A stretch of 64,000 nucleotides of DNA from Halalkalibacillus halophilus DSM 18494 (GTDB lineage: Bacteria; Bacillota; Bacilli; Bacillales; Alkalibacillaceae). A program made the translations under genes and the position numbers. Location: positions 135,549-199,548 of the forward strand of contig NZ_AUHI01000006.1 in assembly GCF_000423105.1 (NCBI RefSeq), given 5' to 3'. The notes under the pieces were generated by a model that saw only the letters and a program-made list of their open reading frames with translations, searched no databases and was not told where the DNA came from. Shown here in pieces: positions 42,626-51,231 of the stretch (position 1 is the first letter of the stretch; the number at the start of each line of letters is the position of its first letter).

Positions 42626-43105
42626 TTACCTTTTTCCAGTACTCACTAAGCCAGCCATTTCTTCATGATATGTTTGAATGACCTCAAATGACTCTTCCGC
42701 TAGTATTCCTCCCGTGTAACTATGTACGCGCTGGTCAATATAATCGTTTGACTTAATAAAAGGTTTCATATTCATATATTTATCCTCTACAGCATACACA
42801 ATATGACGTATGTTGGTCATCACAATGGTGGATAAACACATAATACAAGGCTCGAGGCTTGTATAAATCACGCATTCCCTTGCATGCTGTTGCCAAAAGG
42901 CTGCATGATTATTAATTGCCGACATCTCTGCATGTAAAGTCCTGTTTTGATTTGTTTTAGTACTATTATTCCCGCGTGAGATGATTTTTCCTTCGTGCAC
43001 AATTACTGCGCCAACTGGTAAGTCGCCACGTTCGCCAGCAATTTTGGCTTCTTTAATCGCTTCACTCATAAAATATTCATGGTCCAGCTCTTCCGGGTTT
43101 ACCAT
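42626..43105 (-). CDS. Nucleoside/nucleobase deaminase of the CDA fold
   Basis: A 159-residue zinc deaminase. HAEMSAI (about residues 57-63) supplies one zinc ligand and the catalytic Glu, and EPCIMC the two Cys ligands. The spacing resembles guanine deaminase and TadA-like enzymes, and the substrate cannot be fixed from sequence. Start ATG 43105 follows ACTGGAGG. It lies 26 bp after the 3-methyladenine glycosylase gene, so the two may be one operon. Confidence 0.8.
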   Translation of the reverse strand: MVNPEELDHEYFMSEAIKEAKIAGERGDLPVGAVIVHEGKIISRGNNSTKTNQNRTLHAEMSAINNHAAFWQQHARECVIYTSLEPCIMCLSTIVMTNIRHIVYAVEDKYMNMKPFIKSNDYIDQRVHSYTGGILAEESFEVIQTYHEEMAGLVSTGKR

Positions 43106-43131
43106 CGCTTTTCCTCCAGTATCATATTATT

Positions 43132-43695
43132 TTAGCTTCTTCTATTTGAAGAATGATAAGGGCAGCTTTTCACGTGATCGTCCACCATGCCGATCGCTTG
43201 CATAAACGAATACATTGTTACCGGGCCAACAAATTTAAACCCTCTCTTCTTCAAATCCTTACTGAGCTGTTGAGATAGTGATGATTGAGCAGGGATTTCT
43301 TCATCAGCATCCCAATGATTGATTAATGGCTTGTGACTAACATAACTCCATAAAAAGTTTGAAAAGCTATCAAATTCTTGTTGGATCTCGATGACTGCCT
43401 GTGCATTATTTCTCACAGATTGAAGCTTCGAAAGATGTTTAATAACATTATGATGCTCTTTAACATTCTGCAAATCTTCGTCCGTCAATTTCGAACAATA
43501 ATTTATATCAAAGTTGTGAAAAGCTTCTTGATAAGCCTCTCGCTTCGACAATACAATACTCCATGACAATCCAGCCTGTGCCCCTTCTAAAGTCAACATT
43601 TCAAATATATAGTTGTCGTTAGAGGTTGGTATACACCACTCCTCATCATGATATAGTTCCATGAGTTGATTATTTCCTGGCCAAGCACATTTCAT
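43132..43695 (-). CDS. tag: DNA-3-methyladenine glycosylase I
   Basis: A 187-residue base-excision repair glycosylase removing 3-methyladenine from alkylated DNA. The zinc site is formed by Cys3 and His16 (KCAWPG, YHDEEW) and the C-terminal HVKSCPYH. EMLTLEGAQAGLSWSIVL is the characteristic active-site block, with the catalytic Glu. GFKFVGPVTMYSFMQAIGMV is typical. The start is ATG 43695 behind AAGGTGG. Confidence 0.93.
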   Translation of the reverse strand: MKCAWPGNNQLMELYHDEEWCIPTSNDNYIFEMLTLEGAQAGLSWSIVLSKREAYQEAFHNFDINYCSKLTDEDLQNVKEHHNVIKHLSKLQSVRNNAQAVIEIQQEFDSFSNFLWSYVSHKPLINHWDADEEIPAQSSLSQQLSKDLKKRGFKFVGPVTMYSFMQAIGMVDDHVKSCPYHSSNRRS

Positions 43696-43918
43696 CTTTT
43701 ATTCCACCTTTTACACCTACTTGAGCAATCGTTCCATATTCTTACTTAAATATTATCATACTTCATTTTAAACGACGGAATAATTCATTCGATTTCCCAT
43801 AACATGAAGTTAGGAATTCATACTTGTGGTAAAATAAGTTAAATTGAGTATATTTAGTGGGATACATTGGTTGAGAGTTAATAGTTCGTGGTTAAATCTA
43901 TGAAAGGAGTAAAGTGAA

Positions 43919-44344
43919 ATGAAATATCAAAACAATTTCAAGAATATCAACTGGACAATTTTTTCAATCCTTCTGTTCGTCGGTGCTATGTTTTTGGTCT
44001 ATACGATTTACAATCTGTATAGTACCGCACACATTACTACGGGGGAAGAAGCACAATCTCGTGCAGGATTACGGTGGGGTTTTCTACACACCATCATTGC
44101 ATTTATTATAGTTTTACTTTCTTCTTATTTAGCTTTAGGGTGGAAACGGATATTTCCTTTTAACGTGCCGATCGCTATCATAATAGCTGGATTGAGTTAT
44201 ATGTTGCTTTTTCTAACGTTCACGATTGGATGGATTGGAATGCTAGGAATGATGGGATTTCTTGTTTCTTTCTTAATCGGGCTTGTCCTGATGGTCTCTT
44301 ACATAGTATTCTTTTTATTGAAATGCGTAGGCAGAAAAGGATAA
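43919..44344 (+). CDS. Four-helix membrane protein of unknown function
   Basis: A 141-residue protein with four hydrophobic segments (about residues 12-32, 53-72, 80-98 and 104-132), a small external loop between the first two and a basic C-terminus (KCVGRKG). The ATG at 43919 follows GAAAGGAGTAAAG. No family is recognised. It is a single gene with a convergent hairpin after it. Confidence 0.55.
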   Translation: MKYQNNFKNINWTIFSILLFVGAMFLVYTIYNLYSTAHITTGEEAQSRAGLRWGFLHTIIAFIIVLLSSYLALGWKRIFPFNVPIAIIIAGLSYMLLFLTFTIGWIGMLGMMGFLVSFLIGLVLMVSYIVFFLLKCVGRKG

Positions 44345-44356
44345 AAACTATGTAAA

Positions 44357-44387
44357 TTAAACCACCTCCATAAAGAAGATGGTTTAA
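44357..44387. terminator. Hairpin between convergent genes
   Basis: TTAAACCA (44357-44364) pairs with TGGTTTAA (44380-44387), with partial inner pairing. The T-rich tail is weak. It lies 13 bp after the membrane protein gene and 12 bp from the end of the dehydrogenase gene. Confidence 0.5.
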
Positions 44388-44399
44388 CTGAACTGTTTA

Positions 44400-45437
44400 T
44401 TATTCAGGAAGCAAGACTACTTTCCCTAACTTCCCTGCTTTTTTAAAATAAGTTTGTGCTTCTCTCGCTTCTTCTAAAGGGAATGTACGATCAATCACCG
44501 GTTTGACTTTCCCTTCTGAAATAGCTTTTAGCATCTGTTTAAATTCTTCCCTTGTCCCCAATACGGAACCATAAAGTGTAATATGCTTTAAATATAACGT
44601 TCTGAAATCGAGCTCAGTCTTTTAGCCACCCGCTGATCCTGAAATGCAGTATTTCCCGCCTTTCTTGAGTACGTGAAGGGCTGTTGAAAACAATGCATCT
44701 CCTACCACATCTAACACAGAATCAATTGGGCCACCATTCACTTCTAATATGTCCTCCGCAAGATGATCTGATTTATAGGATAATACATGCGTAGCACCTA
44801 GTTCCTTTAACTTATTTTCCAAGTCTAAATCACCAACAATTGCTATAACCTTTGCTCCAAATACTTTAGTGGCAATTTGAACATTTAAAGAACCAACGCC
44901 TCCATTTGCTCCCGTTACCATCACCGTTTCTCCAGGTTGAACTTGAATTTGTTCGACCATATGCCATGCCGTCAAGCCACTTACACTGAAAACAGCACTT
45001 TCTATATAGTCTGATAGAGGCATATCAAAACAAAGATCCGCCGGCCACACCACATATTCGGCGTAACCACCATCATATTCTGATCCGATGAACGACATAT
45101 CCTCCGAAATATGTTCCAAACCTTCTTCACCTGATGAAGTAAACGGGAAAAGAACAACATCTTTGTCTAGCATAGACTTGTCCACTGATTGTCCAGCTTT
45201 GACGACGATACCAGTTATATCTGAACCAGGTGTGCGTGGAAACCCGACTCCTTCAGGTCGCCACCCAGACTTGGATCCCGTCCCGTAAGCCCCTTCTCTC
45301 ATCCAGATTTCTGTATTATTTATGGAACAGGCCTTTACCTTAATTAACACTTCATGTTCTTTAGGCTCGGGAATATCTTTTTCGATGACTTTCAATTGAT
45401 CAACATCACCGTATCCTGTTACTTGAACAGCTTTCAT
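44400..45437 (-). pseudogene. Zinc-type alcohol dehydrogenase (MDR family) gene with an internal TAA
   Basis: The frame from ATG 45437 runs 271 codons to TAA at 44622-44624, then continues in register for 73 codons to the true end at 44400. The first part has the GroES-like domain and the NAD(P) fold (MVTGANGGVGSLNVQIATKVFGAKVIAIV). The part after the stop, KTELDFRTLYLKHITLYGSVLG and on to GKLGKVVLLPE, is the normal C-terminus of this family. The stop falls where CAA (Gln) would fit, one base change away. So the gene is probably inactive. Confidence 0.8.
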
Positions 45438-45533
45438 AAGCGTTCACCCTCTTATTTTTGAATTATTATAAGTATTACACATAATAGGCATTGATTATAA
45501 ATAATTAGTATCAGAAAGTAATGAGGTGGTTTT

Positions 45534-45725
45534 GTGAAAAATACTCCTTCGGCTATGAGACTATTAGAATCTATTCGTTCATTACTTTATATTCTTGGTA
45601 TTTTTGGTGGAGTATTAGCATTTGTCAAACAGGAGTGGACGATGTTTGGTCCAAGTGTAGCAATTGGATTAGGTATTGAATCAACTAATAAGAACCGTTT
45701 AAGTATTCTTAAACCATACAAGTAA
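45534..45725 (+). CDS. Small membrane protein of unknown function
   Basis: A 63-residue frame starting at GTG 45534 with ATGAGGTGG upstream at good spacing. One clear hydrophobic stretch (RSLLYILGIFGGVLAFV) and a second weaker one (MFGPSVAIGLGI) are present. No homologue is recognised. The good ribosome site favours a real gene, but length leaves doubt. Confidence 0.45.
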   Translation: MKNTPSAMRLLESIRSLLYILGIFGGVLAFVKQEWTMFGPSVAIGLGIESTNKNRLSILKPYK

Positions 45726-45868
45726 AGGTTTGGAGAAGGCAAAAGGCATATTTAATGTCTTCTGTCATTTTTAATAAAAAACTCAATGGAAAGGATATTG
45801 TTACTGTGACAACGCTAATAAACACACTTATGAAAGAAGATAATGGTTAAACTATAAAATAAGTAAAA

Positions 45869-45902
45869 AAAAGTCTCGCACAAATTTTTGTGCGAGACTT
45901 TT
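45869..45902. terminator. Bidirectional terminator before the toxin-antitoxin locus
   Basis: AAGTCTCGCACAAA (45871-45884) and TTTGTGCGAGACTT (45887-45900) form a perfect stem flanked by A-runs and T residues on both sides. It serves the plus-strand small gene and the minus-strand antitoxin gene. Confidence 0.85.
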
Positions 45903-45905
45903 CGC

Positions 45906-46190
45906 TTATAGTGTAGCAGCTTGTTCAATGTCTGAACTTTTTTCTTTTAGTGAAAACTCTAAATCAAGTGCTTCAGTAAGTGTAATCAATGTACTCATTT
46001 TGGGTACATCCTTACCACTTTCAATTCTTGAAATTGTTTTTTGTGGGATTCCGGATATCTCTGACAATGCTCGTTGGCTTAATCCTTTTCGCTCTCTAGC
46101 TGCTAAAATTTTACCTGTAATATTAAGTATTACAATTTCCTTGTCGCCCTCTTCCATTAACTCTTGACGAAAGTCATTAAAGTTTTTCAT
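45906..46190 (-). CDS. HigA-type Xre family antitoxin
   Basis: A 94-residue DNA-binding protein with the helix-turn-helix LSQRALSEISGIPQKTISRIESGKDVPKMSTLITLTEALDL (about residues 37-77). It lies downstream of a RelE/HigB-like toxin gene, the order typical of higBA. It should bind the toxin and repress the pair through the two palindromes at 46641-46685. ATG 46190 follows AAAGGAGG. Confidence 0.8.
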   Translation of the reverse strand: MKNFNDFRQELMEEGDKEIVILNITGKILAARERKGLSQRALSEISGIPQKTISRIESGKDVPKMSTLITLTEALDLEFSLKEKSSDIEQAATL

Positions 46191-46234
46191 GAAAATATCC
46201 TCCTTTAAGTTTATAAACATTAAATTCTTTAAAG

Positions 46235-46595
46235 TTATTGTTTGTTGTGCTTGGACATCCATTCATTTTGTCTCTTTATTGCCCGCTCAATTTGGTTTTT
46301 AGGGGTCTCATTCGATTTCTTTTTAAATTGATTTGTTAGTACTATCGAATCAGAGCTGAAGTAAAAAAACAATACACGATCATCTTTTACTCTAAGTTGC
46401 CAAATTCCTGACCTTAGAGGTTTGATATCTTTCCTTTTTACTTCACCACTTCTGATTAAATCACCATTTTTCATCTAGATATGAAAACATAATGATTGTT
46501 TTTCGATATACTTCAGGTTCTCTTTTTTTAATTTTCCTTAGCCACTCGTCAACGGGCTGTTTTCCTCGATGATCGGCATAATAGAATATATCCAT
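46235..46595 (-). pseudogene. HigB/RelE-like toxin gene, frameshifted
   Basis: Translation from ATG 46595 (GAGGTG upstream) gives MDIFYYADHRGKQPVDEWL and on to FSYLDEKW, then stops at 46461. The other frame continues NGDLIRSGEVKRKDIKPL and SGIWQLRVKDDRVLFFYF to the end at 46235. Adding one A to the A5 run at about 46466-46470 joins them as SYLDEKNGDLIRSG, a normal Gp49/HigB-like mRNA interferase of about 119 residues. The intact antitoxin beside it fits loss of a toxin. A sequencing error or programmed frameshift cannot be excluded. Confidence 0.7.
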
Positions 46596-46640
46596 GCCTC
46601 CGGCTCACCTCTTTATATAGTATTATTACCTTCGGCATTT

Positions 46641-46685
46641 GATAACATACATGTTATTAAGTATTATGATAACTTATATGTTATC
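46641..46685. promoter_or_regulatory. Two operator palindromes upstream of the toxin-antitoxin genes
   Basis: GATAACATACATGTTATT (46641-46658) and GATAACTTATATGTTATC (46668-46685) share GATAAC-N6-GTTAT. Their centres are 27 bp apart, 46-90 bp upstream of the toxin start. This is the expected layout for cooperative autorepression by an Xre antitoxin. Confidence 0.7.
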
Positions 46686-47019
46686 GTAATGCAAAGGTTT
46701 TATATGTTTTTATAGTTTTAGTTTATGATTCACCTTGTCAAGGTTTTAGTCGATTTGGGAAGCGATTAGGTGGAAATGAGGAAGATAAATCACGCTGCTC
46801 ACTAATGTGGGAAACTTTTCTTTTGAGTAAGCTGCTACAGTTCCTATGGCAGGATTTCTAATTTTGACATATGTATCCTCCAATAATTTTCAGAGTTAAA
46901 ATTATAAATTTCTATTTAAACGAATAAAGTCATTTAGAAGTTTCATAGATATTAATTATTATTTCTTATATTGATGGTTTCGGTAATCGCGCTTTGATAA
47001 TAGAATGTCCTTCGAATAT
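46686..47019. other. Intergenic stretch without a recognised feature
   Basis: About 330 bp of AT-rich DNA between the toxin-antitoxin operators and the DUF3021-like gene. I see no frame with a ribosome binding site, no strong hairpin and no repeat. It may be the remains of a lost gene. Confidence 0.4.
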
Positions 47020-47382
47020 TTACCAAGAGAATATTTTAGCTAATATAAACATCACAATCCATAAAACTACACCCACAGAGACAAATAGGAGGAAAATTTT
47101 AAAAGCATCCAATATAGAGGAAATTTCAAACCAACCACTTAACAATAGAATCGGATAAACGGTTATTAGCATGATTAAAAAATGTACACCACTTTGCTTA
47201 GTAAAACTCCAATGATCTATGTTATAAATAACAGTTGCTGCACCCACAAAAAAAGCTATTAGGCTTGCAACAAATGTTCCTTTAGCATCATAAAACCTAC
47301 CTTGAAAATATAAAATTAAGGCAATACCTCCCATAATAACAAGTGGTATGCCTCCCCTTAAAAGAGCTTGTGTAATTAACAT
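47020..47382 (-). CDS. Four-helix membrane protein, DUF3021-like
   Basis: A 120-residue protein with four membrane helices of even spacing (about 9-25, 37-55, 66-85, 92-116). The arrangement, with KGTFVASLIAFFVGAATVIYNIDHWS in the middle, resembles DUF3021 proteins, which are usually encoded beside LytTR regulators. No such regulator is here. The family call is tentative. AGGTTTC precedes the ATG weakly. Confidence 0.55.
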   Translation of the reverse strand: MLITQALLRGGIPLVIMGGIALILYFQGRFYDAKGTFVASLIAFFVGAATVIYNIDHWSFTKQSGVHFLIMLITVYPILLLSGWFEISSILDAFKIFLLFVSVGVVLWIVMFILAKIFSW

Positions 47383-47456
47383 TTTTGAAACCTTCTTTCC
47401 AAAAATATTCTTAGGGACAATGGTCTGTTCGTAGTATAACTCTTAACCTACAAAAC

Positions 47457-47486
47457 ACCCCTTCAGATAATCATATCCAAAGGGGT
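47457..47486 (-). terminator. Terminator after glmS
   Basis: ACCCCTT (47457-47463) pairs with AAGGGGT (47480-47486) about 55 bp past the glmS stop on the minus strand. TGTTTTG follows. The stem is short but placed as expected. Confidence 0.5.
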
Positions 47487-47541
47487 ATAGTTTCGCAAAT
47501 TTATTTTGAAACTTGATTTGTTTGTTTTCACTTCACAAAAC

Positions 47542-49344
47542 TTACTCCACCGTCACACTCTTCGCAAGATTTCTCGGTTTATCCACATCACAATCACGAT
47601 GTAGTGCTGCATAGTAAGAAATCAGCTGCAATGTCACGACAGATGCAAGTGGTGTTAACAATGGATGCACATCAGAGAATGTGAAGGCGTCTCCTTCTTT
47701 GTAGAGGTCTTCTGGGCTGATGATACATGCATTGGCTCCACGGGCAACGACTTCTGAGACGTTACTGCGGATCGAACTGCTTACGTGCTCTTGTGTTGCA
47801 AGGGCGATTACTGGTGTACCTTCTTCGATTAAAGCAATCGTACCGTGCTTCAACTCCCCGCCTGCAAATCCTTCTGCTTGGATATAAGAGATTTCTTTTA
47901 GCTTCAATGCGCCTTCGAGTCCGACGAAGTAGTCTAGACCACGTCCGATGAAGAAGCAGTTACGTGTTGTTTGCAAGTATTCTTGTGCGATCTTTTCGAG
48001 TTGATCTTTTTGATCGCATAAAGCTTCCATTGCGTTCCCGACAATTGCTAGTTCTTTTAGTGGGTCGAAGTCGAGTGTTAGACCTTTTGCTCTTGCTGTA
48101 TCTACAGCTAGAATGACTAAGACTGCCATTTGTGCTGTGTACGCTTTGGTCGATGCAACGGCAATCTCTGGGCCGGCATGCAAATGTAGCGTGTAATTTG
48201 ATTCACGAGAAAGAGTGGATCCTGGCACATTGGTCATTGTTAATGCTGGGTGTCCTAATCTATTTACTTCCACTAATACGGAACGTAAATCTGCTGTTTC
48301 ACCGCTTTGGGAAATAAATACGAATAATGGCTTTTCAGATAATAATGGCATGTTGTAAGAGAATTCACTCGCAATGTGTACTTCTGTTGGTACTTGTGCG
48401 ATTTTCTCTAAAAATTCTTTACCAATTAGCCCAGCGTGATAACTGGTTCCTGCAGCAATAATATACACACGATCACAGTCAGCCATCGCTTGACGTACGT
48501 CTTGATCTAGTTTGATCTGGTCATTTTCATCTTGATACTCTTGGATGATTTTACGCATGACAAATGGTTGCTCGTCAATTTCTTTTAGCATGAAGTGAGG
48601 GTACGTACCTTTTTCGATATCACTAGCATCGATTTCAGCTGTGAATGGTTCACGAGTAACCTCTTCTCCATTTAGCTTTTGAATCTTGACGTGATCTTTC
48701 GTAACTAAAACAACTTCTTCGTCCATTAGCTCAACGAATTGATCTGTTACTTGTAGCATTGCCATGGAGTCACTTGCTACCACGTTGAAATTGTCACCAA
48801 GTCCAACGAGTAATGGGCTTTTATTTTTCGCTACATATACTGTATCTTCTGCATCGTGATCCAGTACGGCTAATGCATAAGATCCGTGTAAAAGTTCAAT
48901 CGTACGACGGAATGCTTCTAGCGTGTCGTTCGTATCTTTTTCGAAACGTTCCATTAGCTGCACGATTACTTCTGTATCTGTTTCACTGACGAAATTAACG
49001 TCACTTAGATATTCATCTTTAAGTTCTTGAAAGTTCTCTACCACTCCGTTATGCACAAGGGTGAATCGTCCTGTTGTGCTTTGGTGAGGGTGTGCGTTTG
49101 TTTGATTCGGCTGTCCGTGAGTTGCCCAGCGGGTGTGCCCGATTCCTGTCGTTGCTGTAACGTTTGAATCGACTGCCTCACGCAAAGTCGCAATTCTTCC
49201 TTTTACTTTAAAAAGGTCCGTGTTGTCCTTCGATCGAACAGCTACACCTGCCGAGTCATAACCGCGGTATTCCAACTTCTCAAGTCCTGTTAATAAAATT
49301 TCTTTCGCATCGTCATTTCCTATATATCCTACAATTCCACACAT
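47542..49344 (-). CDS. glmS: Glucosamine-6-phosphate synthase GlmS
   Basis: A 600-residue amidotransferase that makes glucosamine-6-phosphate from fructose-6-phosphate and glutamine, the first step to UDP-GlcNAc. The N-terminal Cys (CGIVGYIGN) is the glutaminase nucleophile, and GHTRWATHGQP follows. Two SIS domains begin at about 285 and 455 (AAGTSYHAGL, SQSGETADL, ASTKAYTAQM), and the end is KSVTVE. It is preceded by the glmS ribozyme and lies downstream of glmM. Confidence 0.98.
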   Translation of the reverse strand: MCGIVGYIGNDDAKEILLTGLEKLEYRGYDSAGVAVRSKDNTDLFKVKGRIATLREAVDSNVTATTGIGHTRWATHGQPNQTNAHPHQSTTGRFTLVHNGVVENFQELKDEYLSDVNFVSETDTEVIVQLMERFEKDTNDTLEAFRRTIELLHGSYALAVLDHDAEDTVYVAKNKSPLLVGLGDNFNVVASDSMAMLQVTDQFVELMDEEVVLVTKDHVKIQKLNGEEVTREPFTAEIDASDIEKGTYPHFMLKEIDEQPFVMRKIIQEYQDENDQIKLDQDVRQAMADCDRVYIIAAGTSYHAGLIGKEFLEKIAQVPTEVHIASEFSYNMPLLSEKPLFVFISQSGETADLRSVLVEVNRLGHPALTMTNVPGSTLSRESNYTLHLHAGPEIAVASTKAYTAQMAVLVILAVDTARAKGLTLDFDPLKELAIVGNAMEALCDQKDQLEKIAQEYLQTTRNCFFIGRGLDYFVGLEGALKLKEISYIQAEGFAGGELKHGTIALIEEGTPVIALATQEHVSSSIRSNVSEVVARGANACIISPEDLYKEGDAFTFSDVHPLLTPLASVVTLQLISYYAALHRDCDVDKPRNLAKSVTVE

Positions 49345-49361
49345 ATGTGTTACCTCCTAGA

Positions 49362-49415
49362 AGAAAGAGGTAAACAAATCCATACCTAATTTAGGGGCTT
49401 TGTTTACCCCTTTCT
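49362..49415 (-). promoter_or_regulatory. Long hairpin between the glmS ribozyme and the glmS start
   Basis: On the minus strand AGAAAGGGGTAAACAAA (49415-49399) pairs over 17 bp with TTTGTTTACCTCTTTCT (49378-49362), one G-U pair only. The 20-nt loop holds a small CCTAA/TTAGG dyad. It ends directly before the Shine-Dalgarno CTAGGAGG and has no U-run, so it is not a normal terminator. It may affect mRNA stability or ribosome access. Confidence 0.6.
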
Positions 49416-49424
49416 CGTATTTTA

Positions 49425-49593
49425 ATTTCGTTCACCTTATTTGTATGGTTTGTTCATCAAGTCGCCTTGATGGTTTGCCATGACAAATATGTCGGTTGAG
49501 GTGTAACAACCGGGAGGCATCCGCCGAAAGCTCGATGAACCTCCTCCTCGTCAACTACTCATCTTTTACCGTTCGATCAGTAGTCCTGGCGCT
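49425..49593 (-). ncRNA. glmS ribozyme-riboswitch
   Basis: Read on the minus strand, the conserved core is present in order: AGCGCCAG with the cleavage site just before GCGCC (about 49592), then TTGACGAGGAGG, TTCATCGAG, TTTCGGCGGATG, CTCCCGGTTGTTACAC, CAACCG, and the 3' stem with CATCAAGGCGACTTGATG. This is the self-cleaving RNA that uses glucosamine-6-phosphate as cofactor and lowers glmS expression when the product is plentiful. It lies 80-250 bp upstream of the glmS start. Confidence 0.95.
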
Positions 49594-49720
49594 TTTTGTT
49601 GATTGTAAAGCCTACTATGCTCCTTTCCATTCTTGAATCAAACTAATCACATTTTACTTACATTCCTATCAAAGGTCAATAGGAGAGTTGGGTATACAGC
49701 TTCCTTTAAGTGAGGTAATC

Positions 49721-49792
49721 GAAAATTGACATGCATCCTACGTGAATGAGATCAATATCTCATTTTAAATAGCAGAATGTAAGTCAATTTTC
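49721..49792. repeat. Nested inverted repeat between glmM and the glmS ribozyme
   Basis: Outer arms GAAAATTGAC (49721-49730) and GTCAATTTTC (49783-49792) are perfect. An inner stem AATGAGAT/ATCTCATT (49745-49764) with a CAAT loop lies between them. It starts 36 bp past the glmM stop on the minus strand. It may be a terminator or processing element for the cdaA-glmM transcript, but no clear U-run follows. Confidence 0.5.
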
Positions 49793-49827
49793 TAATCCAC
49801 ACAGTTCATAGGATGCCTTACTCTATT

Positions 49828-51183
49828 CTATTCATCATGCAGTCCATATGTTTGGTCAATGAAGTCTGCAATTTGCCTTACGTACTTTTCGCATTCATCT
49901 TTGGTAGGTGCTTCTACCATGACGCGAACGACTGGCTCTGTTCCTGATGGGCGCACAAGTACGCGGCCTTTGTCACCAAGGGCATTCTCCACGCGATCGA
50001 TCTCATCTTGAATCGCTTGATCGGTTTGAACTTCTTGTTTATTGATGACACGCACATTTTCTAATACTTGTGGGAACTTTTCCATTTCCTTCGCAAGGTC
50101 TGATAATGGTTTACCTGTCTCCTGCATCACATTTAGTAATTGAAGACCGGAAAGCAGACCATCACCTGTTGTATTATAATCTAGGAAAATAATATGACCA
50201 GATTGTTCGCCACCTAAGTTGTAGTTATTCGCACGCATTTCTTCCATCACGTAGCGATCACCTACAGCTGTTTTGATATTAGCAATTTCAAGTTCATCAA
50301 GCGCACGGTAAAGTCCGATATTGCTCATGATTGTTGTGACAATCGTGTCGTTACGAAGGCGGCCTTGGCTTTTAAGGAATTTTGCACAGATGTACATAAT
50401 TTTATCGCCATCGATGATATTTCCTTCTTCATCAACAGCAATTAGACGATCTCCATCTCCGTCAAAAGCTAAACCAACATCAGCCCCTTGTTCTCTAACA
50501 GTTTGCTGCAACAACTCGGGATGGGTAGATCCACAATTTTCGTTGATATTTGTTCCGTCGGGCGAAGACCCAACAGAATGAATGTCCGCTTCTAAATCAG
50601 CAAATAGATGCGAAGCTAATGTAGACGTGGCTCCATGGGCACAGTCTAAAGCAACTTTTAATCCATCAAAGTCTGTATCTACTGTCTGTTTCAAGTGTTG
50701 TAAGTATTTTTGACCTGCTTCAAAATAATTGATTGCCTGACCTACGTCTGAACCGACTGGACGTGGTAGTTCATCTGCTTCTGCATCAAGTAAATCTTCA
50801 ATTTCCTTTTCTTGTGCGTCTGACAGTTTAAATCCGTTTTCTGAGAAAAACTTAATCCCGTTATCTTCGACTGGGTTGTGTGAAGCAGAGATCATCACTC
50901 CAGCTTGTGCGCCAGAAGCCTTCGTTAAATAAGCAACACCAGGTGTAGAAATGACACCTAATCGCATTACTTCTACACCAACAGATAGGATTCCAGCTAC
51001 AAGAGCGCCTTCTAACATTTCTCCAGAAATACGTGTATCTCTTCCAACTAGTAATTTTGGTTTTTCTACTGCATCTTTTGTTAATGTATAGGCTCCGAAA
51101 CGTCCTAGTTTAAAGGCCAACTCTGGTGACAATTCCTCATTCGCAATGCCACGGACTCCGTCTGTTCCAAAATATTTACCCAT
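49828..51183 (-). CDS. glmM: Phosphoglucosamine mutase GlmM
   Basis: A 451-residue enzyme interconverting glucosamine-6-phosphate and glucosamine-1-phosphate. The active-site phosphoserine is in GVMISASHNPVEDNGIKFF (about Ser101), the metal site in AFDGDGDRLIAVDE, the sugar loop in GGEQSGHI, and the phosphate loop in VRPSGTEPVVRVM. Length is typical (about 448). It begins 48 bp after cdaR and is part of the cdaA-cdaR-glmM operon. GlmM is known to inhibit CdaA directly. Confidence 0.98.
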   Translation of the reverse strand: MGKYFGTDGVRGIANEELSPELAFKLGRFGAYTLTKDAVEKPKLLVGRDTRISGEMLEGALVAGILSVGVEVMRLGVISTPGVAYLTKASGAQAGVMISASHNPVEDNGIKFFSENGFKLSDAQEKEIEDLLDAEADELPRPVGSDVGQAINYFEAGQKYLQHLKQTVDTDFDGLKVALDCAHGATSTLASHLFADLEADIHSVGSSPDGTNINENCGSTHPELLQQTVREQGADVGLAFDGDGDRLIAVDEEGNIIDGDKIMYICAKFLKSQGRLRNDTIVTTIMSNIGLYRALDELEIANIKTAVGDRYVMEEMRANNYNLGGEQSGHIIFLDYNTTGDGLLSGLQLLNVMQETGKPLSDLAKEMEKFPQVLENVRVINKQEVQTDQAIQDEIDRVENALGDKGRVLVRPSGTEPVVRVMVEAPTKDECEKYVRQIADFIDQTYGLHDE

Positions 51184-51231
51184 GCTTACACTCGCTCCTT
51201 CATTTCTCGCGTCTATAATATTCGTTCTATT

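Noticed and set aside
44400..44624. The TAA in the alcohol dehydrogenase gene as a recoded codon
   Set aside because: Known recoding uses TGA for selenocysteine or TAG for pyrrolysine; TAA with no special structure nearby is better read as a nonsense mutation.
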